Positions 38,590-44,663 of a stretch of 44,663 nucleotides of DNA are shown here, piece by piece. The position numbers were made by a program, and so were the translations under genes. Positions within the stretch are counted from its first letter, which is position 1. Each line of letters starts with the position of its first letter. Origin of the DNA: an uncultured Gemmiger sp. (GTDB lineage: Bacteria; Bacillota; Clostridia; Oscillospirales; Ruminococcaceae); the NCBI GenBank assembly GCA_944388125.1, contig CALXHO010000014.1, forward strand, positions 1 to 44,663, given 5' to 3'. The notes under the pieces are model-generated. The model saw nothing but the letters and a program-made list of their open reading frames with translations, was not told the DNA's origin and searched no databases.

Positions 38590-39488
38590 TGGCCGCTCTC
38601 ACCGGCCCCGCCCCCAGCGCCGCCGACGACTGCCTGCCGGTGGACCCGCCCGCCTGGGTCTATATGCTGCGCTGCGCCGACGGCAGCCTCTACTCCGGCT
38701 GGACCAACGATCTGGCACGGCGTCTGCACGCCCACAACGGCGGCAGCCACGGCGCCCGCTACACCCGGGCCCACGGGGGCGGCACCCTGGCCTATGCCCG
38801 GCGCTGCACCGGCAAATCCGACGCCATGCGCCGGGAAGCCGCCCTGAAAAAACTGCCCAAGGCGGAGAAAGAGGCCCTGGCCGCCGCCTGGGCCGTGGAA
38901 AACAAAATCACCATCCGCCCGGCCGCCCCGGAGGACGCGGAGGCCGTCAACGCCCTCTACTGCTGGTATGTGGACCACAGCACCGCCACCTACCAGTACG
39001 GCCACCCCACGGTGGAGGAAAGCCGGGCGGACCTCTGCCTGGCCCTGGAAAAGGCCGCCTTTTTGGTGGCGGTGGACGGGGCCGGAAAGCTGGCGGGCTA
39101 TGCCTGCGCCCATCCCTGGCACACCCGGGAGGCCTTCTCCTGGGATGCCGAGACCACCGTCTACTGCGACCCCCACCGCCTGAGCCTGGGGGTGGGCAGA
39201 CGGCTCTATACCGCCGTGCTGGAGATTCTCAGGGCCAAAGGCTACTGGAACGCCATCGCCCTGGTGGCCGACCCCAACCCGGCGTCGGCGGCCTTCCACA
39301 GGGCCATGGGGTATACCCGCTACGGCCGGGAGCCCCGCACCGGGTACAAGTTCGGCCAGTGGCTGGGGCTGGATTACTGGGTGCTGCCCCTGAGAGAGGG
39401 CACCGCCGCCCCCGAGCCCGTCCGCTACGCCCTCCCCCAGAAGGAGCTGGAGGCCATCCTGGCCCGGGCCAACGGCGAACGCCGCTGA
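38586..39488 (+). CDS. GIY-YIG nuclease domain fused to GNAT acetyltransferase
   Basis: A 300-residue two-domain protein. Residues ~22-102 form a GIY-YIG domain of the YhbQ/UPF0213 type: WVYMLRCADGSLYSGWTNDLARRLHAHN, read in parts, then GARYTRAH and REAALKKLPKAEKEAL. Residues ~108-280 form a GNAT domain similar to phosphinothricin/methionine sulfoximine acetyltransferases: ITIRPAAPEDAEAVNALY, ETTVYCDPHRLSLGVGRRLY (acetyl-CoA loop) and NPASAAFHRAMGYTRYG. Each half normally occurs as its own gene. The join is uninterrupted, with no stop or frame change (KEALAAAWAVENKITIR). The start at 38586 overlaps the MYG1 stop (ATGA). The acceptor substrate and nuclease activity are unknown. Confidence 0.9.
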   Translation: MMAALTGPAPSAADDCLPVDPPAWVYMLRCADGSLYSGWTNDLARRLHAHNGGSHGARYTRAHGGGTLAYARRCTGKSDAMRREAALKKLPKAEKEALAAAWAVENKITIRPAAPEDAEAVNALYCWYVDHSTATYQYGHPTVEESRADLCLALEKAAFLVAVDGAGKLAGYACAHPWHTREAFSWDAETTVYCDPHRLSLGVGRRLYTAVLEILRAKGYWNAIALVADPNPASAAFHRAMGYTRYGREPRTGYKFGQWLGLDYWVLPLREGTAAPEPVRYALPQKELEAILARANGERR

Positions 39489-39524
39489 ACCGGACACGGC
39501 ACACCACCACGCAACAGAGAAAAG

Positions 39525-39564
39525 CCCGGAAGTTTTCCACAAACTTGTGGAAAACTTCCGGGCT
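39525..39564. terminator. Perfect hairpin built from two DnaA-box-like words
   Basis: GCCCGGAAGTTTTCCACAA (39525-39543) pairs with its exact complement (39546-39564), with a two-base loop. Each arm contains TTTTCCACA or its complement. It lies 36 bp after the GIY-YIG/GNAT stop and is followed by a weak T-stretch, so it may serve as a terminator, a DnaA site, or both. Confidence 0.65.
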
Positions 39565-39725
39565 CCTTGTTTTGACTGGCTGATTTTAGGGGTTTGGCGG
39601 TTTTGGCGGCCTGCCCTGTCCCCGCCGACCGGGGAAAGGGCACACTCCAAAAGGCCCCGCCGCCCCTCGCATTTGTGGGGCTGCAGCCGGGCCGGAAAGA
39701 TGGAGTTAGGGAGTAATGTGCTGTA

Positions 39726-40022
39726 TCAATAGTCCAGACATGCCCGGTCGCAGGTGTAGGGGCGGACGTAGGTGTCGGCCACCTTCACATGGGCGGGGTG
39801 ATGGCTGTACACCGCCACGTCCTCCGGCTTTTCCAGCACCGAGACGAGAGCCATGTCGTGGGTGCTGGAGGCGAGAGGGGCAGAGACAAAGTGCAGCTCC
39901 ACCAGCCCGGGCACCTGGCCCACCAGGCCTTCCAGGTGCTTTGCCATGTCGGCCAGCAGGCGGGGCTTGTCGGCATCGGCGACCTCGGGCTTGAACTTCC
40001 ACATTACAATATGATGAGTCAT
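39726..40022 (-). CDS. Dabb family (stress-responsive alpha/beta barrel) protein
   Basis: A 98-residue protein. MTHHIVMWKFKPE, PGLVELHFVSAPLASSTHDMALVSVLEKPEDVAVYSHHPAHVKVADTYVRP (in pieces) fit the Dabb dimeric ferredoxin-like barrel. Family members include stress proteins and a few cyclases; in gut Firmicutes the function is unknown. ATG 40022 has GGAGG nine bases upstream. It follows the trmO operon after a 285-bp gap and so may be separately expressed. Confidence 0.9.
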   Translation of the reverse strand: MTHHIVMWKFKPEVADADKPRLLADMAKHLEGLVGQVPGLVELHFVSAPLASSTHDMALVSVLEKPEDVAVYSHHPAHVKVADTYVRPYTCDRACLDY

Positions 40023-40145
40023 GAAGAAAACCTCCAGTCAAAAAAGATCAGAATGGATAGAAAAGATGGAAACGGCGTGGCGGGCAGCGGCCTGCCGTTT
40101 GGACAGACCGGGCAAGCCACCCCTTACCGGGGAAAACAAAGAAAA

Positions 40146-40177
40146 TTTTCCACAACCGGGCCTTCCTCTGTGGAAAA
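40146..40177. promoter_or_regulatory. Inverted pair of DnaA-box-like sites
   Basis: TTTTCCACA at 40146-40154 and TGTGGAAAA at 40169-40177, 14 bp apart and facing each other, in the 285-bp gap between trmO and the Dabb gene. No gene is seen in the gap. Confidence 0.45.
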
Positions 40178-40307
40178 CTTTCCGGAATCTCCCCAGGAAA
40201 ACCGGACAGAACCCGAGGCAAAATCCAGACAAAATCCGTCGGACGCCCGGCAGCGTGTACCGGGCGTGGGCGGCGAGACAAAACTGCATCCGGCAGAGTA
40301 ATTCCCC

Positions 40308-41009
40308 TCACTCCACCGCCGTCACGGTGAGCAGCATTTTGTCCGGGGCGTCGTCCACCGTGAAGCGGACGGTCAGCCCGGCAAAGGCCATGCCGTAGAC
40401 CCGGGCCGGGTCGTGCTGGTAGGCGGGGCGGGGGTCCTGGGCCAGGACCCCCAGCAGGGCATCCCGCTTCCCGGCCGGTACCTTGTTCAGAAGGTCCGGG
40501 GGAAAATCCACACCCAGGGTGCGGTGAGCGGTCTTGTCGGAAAAGCCGCCCCGGGCGTCGGGGTGGCTGTCCACGTAGGGCAGGTAGGGCTTGACATCAT
40601 AGATGGGGGTGCCGTCCAGCAGGTCGGCCCCCGCCACCCGCAGGGCGGGGCCGTCGGGGGCGTCCCACTCCACCCGAACCAGCCGCACGCAGGAAAGCCC
40701 CAGGGCGTTGGGACGGCAGGGGCTGCGGGTGGCAAAGACTCCCATCCGCACGTTGCCCCCCAGCCGGGGCGGGCGGACGGTGGGATGCCAGGGCCGCCCC
40801 GCCGCCTGGGAAAACTGCCACACCAGCCAGAGGTGGCTGTACTGCTCGATGCCCCGCAGGGCCTCGGCCACCCGGAAGTCGGGGGTGAACACCACCCGGG
40901 CTTCCAGGTCCTCCACCAGACCGCTCTGGCGGGGAATGCCGAACTTCTCGGCAAAGTCGCTCTGGATGTGGGCGATGGGATGAATGGTATAGGCTTCGGA
41001 ATCAGACAT
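40308..41009 (-). CDS. trmO: tRNA (N6-threonylcarbamoyladenosine 37) methyltransferase TrmO
   Basis: A 233-residue TsaA/TrmO protein that methylates t6A37 in a subset of tRNA-Thr using SAM. The YaeB-like beta-barrel domain shows IAHIQSDFAEKFGIPRQSGL, GIEQYSHLWLVWQF, MGVFATRSPCRPNALGLS (the SAM/tRNA motif) and LDGTPIYDVKPYLPY. The C-terminal extension (HDPARVYGMAFAGLTVRF) is typical of longer bacterial members. The ATG at 41009 lies 15 bp after the fucosyltransferase gene, so it is the third gene of the nudix operon. Confidence 0.93.
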   Translation of the reverse strand: MSDSEAYTIHPIAHIQSDFAEKFGIPRQSGLVEDLEARVVFTPDFRVAEALRGIEQYSHLWLVWQFSQAAGRPWHPTVRPPRLGGNVRMGVFATRSPCRPNALGLSCVRLVRVEWDAPDGPALRVAGADLLDGTPIYDVKPYLPYVDSHPDARGGFSDKTAHRTLGVDFPPDLLNKVPAGKRDALLGVLAQDPRPAYQHDPARVYGMAFAGLTVRFTVDDAPDKMLLTVTAVE

Positions 41010-41024
41010 GGGATCACCAGAAAG

Positions 41025-42014
41025 TCAATGTGTGGAAAAGAGCCGGGCCAGCAGACCTTTGGGCCGTCTGGCCTCCTCGGCCAGGTCGCGGTAGTAGCGC
41101 AGGTCGTTTTCGTAGATGCCGCCCCAGCAGCTGCGGTTGCGGCAGATGGCACCCTGGGGGCCCTTGGAGAAAATGGCGTCCAGGAAATCGAAGCAGGCCC
41201 TGCCGTCGGTGTAGCGCTGGGCCCGGCAGCCGGGGGTCAGGATGGGCGCCCGGCAGTACCGCAGGTAGAGGGCGTCGTCCTTGTCAATGGCCTCAATGGC
41301 GGCGATGAGGGCGTCATTGTCGGGGTAGTCGTCGGCGCAGAGGAAACTGTCCGGGTTGAACTCCTCCTTGATGCGGGGGTCCCCCCAGTAGATGGGCACC
41401 GTCCCCGCCGCAAAGGCGTCCACGATCTTCTCGGTGCAGTAGCCGGGGTCCCGGCTGTTCTCGTAGGCGATGGAAAACTTGTACTGCTTCTGAAAGGCCA
41501 GCTTGTCCGCCACCGGCCCGCCGATGTTGTTTTTGTAGGCCCCGCCGCTGTCCACCCTGCGCCGGGCGGACAGAGCCTCAAAAAAGCCGTTGCGCTCGGC
41601 GCTGAAATCGTTGCTCACCACAAAGTTGCAGAACTTTTTCCGGGCGAGAAATTCCTCGTCGGGCAGGGTGTGCTTGGAAAGGGCCGGGGCCCAGCTCTCC
41701 CGCATGGCGTAGAGGGGCAGCCGGAGATACCGGTCGCCGTACTCCAGCAGGGGAAACCCCATGGAATAGTCAAAGACGTTCAGGTCCGGCCAGCTGTCCT
41801 CCCCCGAAAACTGGATCCGGCAGCAGGCATAGTCCAGGTACGCCTTGCCGAAGCCGCAGCTGATGACAAAGTCGGGGTGATCCTCGGGGCTGCGGCAGAC
41901 CGTCACGGTGTAGCCGCCCGCCCGCAGCACCCGGGTGAAATAGTTGTCCCCGGGGTCCCAGTCGGGGGCCAGGTCGCAGAACCCCAGACGGACATTCTTG
42001 CCCGCCACGGTCAC
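41025..42014 (-). CDS. GT10 family glycosyltransferase (fucosyltransferase-like)
   Basis: A 329-residue soluble glycosyltransferase. The C-terminal half has the GT10 nucleotide-sugar signature KFSIAYENSRDPGYCTEKIVDAFAAGTVPIYWGDP, in pieces: Glu of YENS, the CTEKI segment and the IYWG turn. The N-terminal acceptor domain (FCDLAPDWDPGDNYFT...) is divergent. GT10 enzymes are mostly alpha-1,3/1,4-fucosyltransferases acting on surface glycans. No membrane segment is present, and the specificity cannot be read. The GTG start (42014) overlaps the nudix stop (GTGA). No other glycan genes adjoin it; it sits oddly between a nudix hydrolase and trmO. Confidence 0.85.
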   Translation of the reverse strand: MTVAGKNVRLGFCDLAPDWDPGDNYFTRVLRAGGYTVTVCRSPEDHPDFVISCGFGKAYLDYACCRIQFSGEDSWPDLNVFDYSMGFPLLEYGDRYLRLPLYAMRESWAPALSKHTLPDEEFLARKKFCNFVVSNDFSAERNGFFEALSARRRVDSGGAYKNNIGGPVADKLAFQKQYKFSIAYENSRDPGYCTEKIVDAFAAGTVPIYWGDPRIKEEFNPDSFLCADDYPDNDALIAAIEAIDKDDALYLRYCRAPILTPGCRAQRYTDGRACFDFLDAIFSKGPQGAICRNRSCWGGIYENDLRYYRDLAEEARRPKGLLARLFSTH

Positions 42015-42550
42015 TGACCTTTCCGCATCAGCGCATAGCGCAGGATGCCGGCAATGGTCTTGGAATCCCGGATGGTGTTGTCCTCCACCATGGCCAGGGC
42101 TTTCTCAAAGGGAACCTTGTGCACGTCCAGGAACTCGTCGGGGTCCAGATGCTGGCCGGTGGCGTGCAGCCCCCGGGCGATCCAGATGTAGATCTTCTCG
42201 CTGTCGTAGCCCACTGTGGGATAGAGCACCCCAAGGGAGGTGTACTCGTCGGCGGTCAGGCCGCACTCCTCCTCCAGCTCCCGCTTGGCGGCGGCAAAGG
42301 GGTCCTCCCCGGCTTCCAGCTTGCCGGCGGGCAGCTCCCACATTTCCTCCCCCAGGGCGTAGCGGAACTGACGCACCATATAAATCTCATCGTCGTCGGT
42401 CACCGGCATGATGCAGGCCCCGCCGTGATGGTGCACCACCTCCCGGGAGGAGGTATTGCCGTTTTCCAGCAGGACCTTGTCCAGCGTCACCCGGATGACC
42501 CGGCCCTCAAAAATCAGTTGGCTGTCCAGCGTTTTCTCACTATGTGCCAT
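42011..42550 (-). CDS. Nudix hydrolase, ADP-ribose pyrophosphatase type
   Basis: A 179-residue protein with a full nudix box GKLEAGEDPFAAAKRELEEECGLT (G-x5-E-x7-REL-EE-x-GL), given in parts. An N-terminal VIRVTLDKVLLENGNTSSREVVHHHGGACIMPVTDDDEIYMVRQFR matches NudF/ADP-ribose pyrophosphatases. These hydrolyse ADP-ribose to AMP and ribose-5-phosphate. It is the first gene of the operon, with a consensus promoter at 42595-42623. ATG 42550 has GGAG nine bases upstream; an in-frame upstream start lacks a site. Confidence 0.93.
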   Translation of the reverse strand: MAHSEKTLDSQLIFEGRVIRVTLDKVLLENGNTSSREVVHHHGGACIMPVTDDDEIYMVRQFRYALGEEMWELPAGKLEAGEDPFAAAKRELEEECGLTADEYTSLGVLYPTVGYDSEKIYIWIARGLHATGQHLDPDEFLDVHKVPFEKALAMVEDNTIRDSKTIAGILRYALMRKGQ

Positions 42551-42594
42551 CGTCCCAAAACTCCTTTTTTGAAAAGTGGGCATTCTTATTCCTC

Positions 42595-42644
42595 ATTCTA
42601 AAGGGCATGGCTGACTCTGTCAACATGGCAGGCTGACGCAGTCA
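42595..42644 (-). promoter_or_regulatory. Promoter of the nudix operon with two TGAC-N3-GTCA dyads
   Basis: On the minus strand: consensus TTGACA (42623-42618), a 17-bp spacer and TAGAAT (42600-42595). TGACTCTGTCA (42612-42622) covers the -35, and a second dyad TGACGCAGTCA (42634-42644) lies 22 bp further upstream, on the same helix face. This looks like an operator pair for a dimeric regulator. Confidence 0.7.
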
Positions 42645-42932
42645 ACACGGAGCCGCCCTTCTATATGAATAAGGAAGCGCCCCGGGCATCCCGGAAATTC
42701 CCGGAGGCCCCGGCCAACCCGGCAGCCTCGGGGCCGCCGTCCGCCCCCGTCGGCGGGAGGCCTCGCCCCGCCGCAGACCGCCCCCGCCGTGTCCTTGGTA
42801 CCAGCCTGCCGGGAAAAGGCAAAATCCCGCCTCAGACAGGAACACTTCCTGCCGTCAAAACCCACAAAGAAACTATGATATTTCCCGCCAAAAATGACGC
42901 ATATTACAGGTAAAATTTCCCAACTTCAGCAA

Positions 42933-44663
<1,731 letters not shown>

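Overview
The window looks like part of the chromosome of a GC-rich Clostridia member, most likely a gut Oscillospiraceae/Ruminococcaceae relative of Faecalibacterium, Gemmiger or Subdoligranulum. This is inferred from the Firmicutes origin gene set, the GC-rich codon use, a RemB/YaaB homologue and pyruvate:ferredoxin oxidoreductase. It spans the origin of replication.

Left block (1-15.2 kb, mostly + strand): the end of jag, then a TraX-like membrane protein gene (- strand), an FlK-type thioesterase, mnmE, a small membrane protein, mnmG, rsmG, a Noc-like ParB paralogue, a D,D-carboxypeptidase gene (- strand), parA, parB and serS. Two identical parS palindromes lie inside rsmG and upstream of parA. 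The 1-kb gap between mnmE and mnmG has no convincing gene. It is bounded by two inverted copies of a three-hairpin repeat, and a third copy lies between gyrB and gyrA.

Accessory block (15.5-27.4 kb): DUF2200, a small leader RNA or attenuator, an unknown gene, a lipoprotein with Ig-like and CAP domains, then a probable genomic island of about 8 kb. The island runs from a serine recombinase (18.2 kb) to tRNA-Glu (26.3 kb). It carries a zinc-finger protein and an AT-rich restriction-modification cassette: an AbrB-like small protein, two DNA methyltransferases and a convergent PLD-type endonuclease. A 19-bp stretch of the tRNA-Glu 3' end is repeated at the far side of the recombinase, as expected for an attachment site. 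tRNA-Glu and tRNA-Met are followed by a secreted alanine-rich repeat protein.

Origin block (27.7-37.4 kb, all - strand): gyrA, gyrB, remB, recF, yaaA, dnaN, oriC and dnaA. The dnaA-dnaN gap holds a textbook unwinding module: five TAG trios, a GC cluster and a DnaA box. The two conserved blocks, which usually diverge from the origin, here converge on the island, so jag-serS runs toward oriC.

Right block (37.7-44.7 kb): a MYG1-family protein, a GIY-YIG/acetyltransferase fusion, a Dabb protein, a nudix-fucosyltransferase-trmO operon behind a promoter with two dyads, and the start of nifJ behind a long structured leader. The 9-mer TTTTCCACA, a DnaA-box variant, recurs around oriC, at 1.9 kb and at 39.5-43.1 kb.
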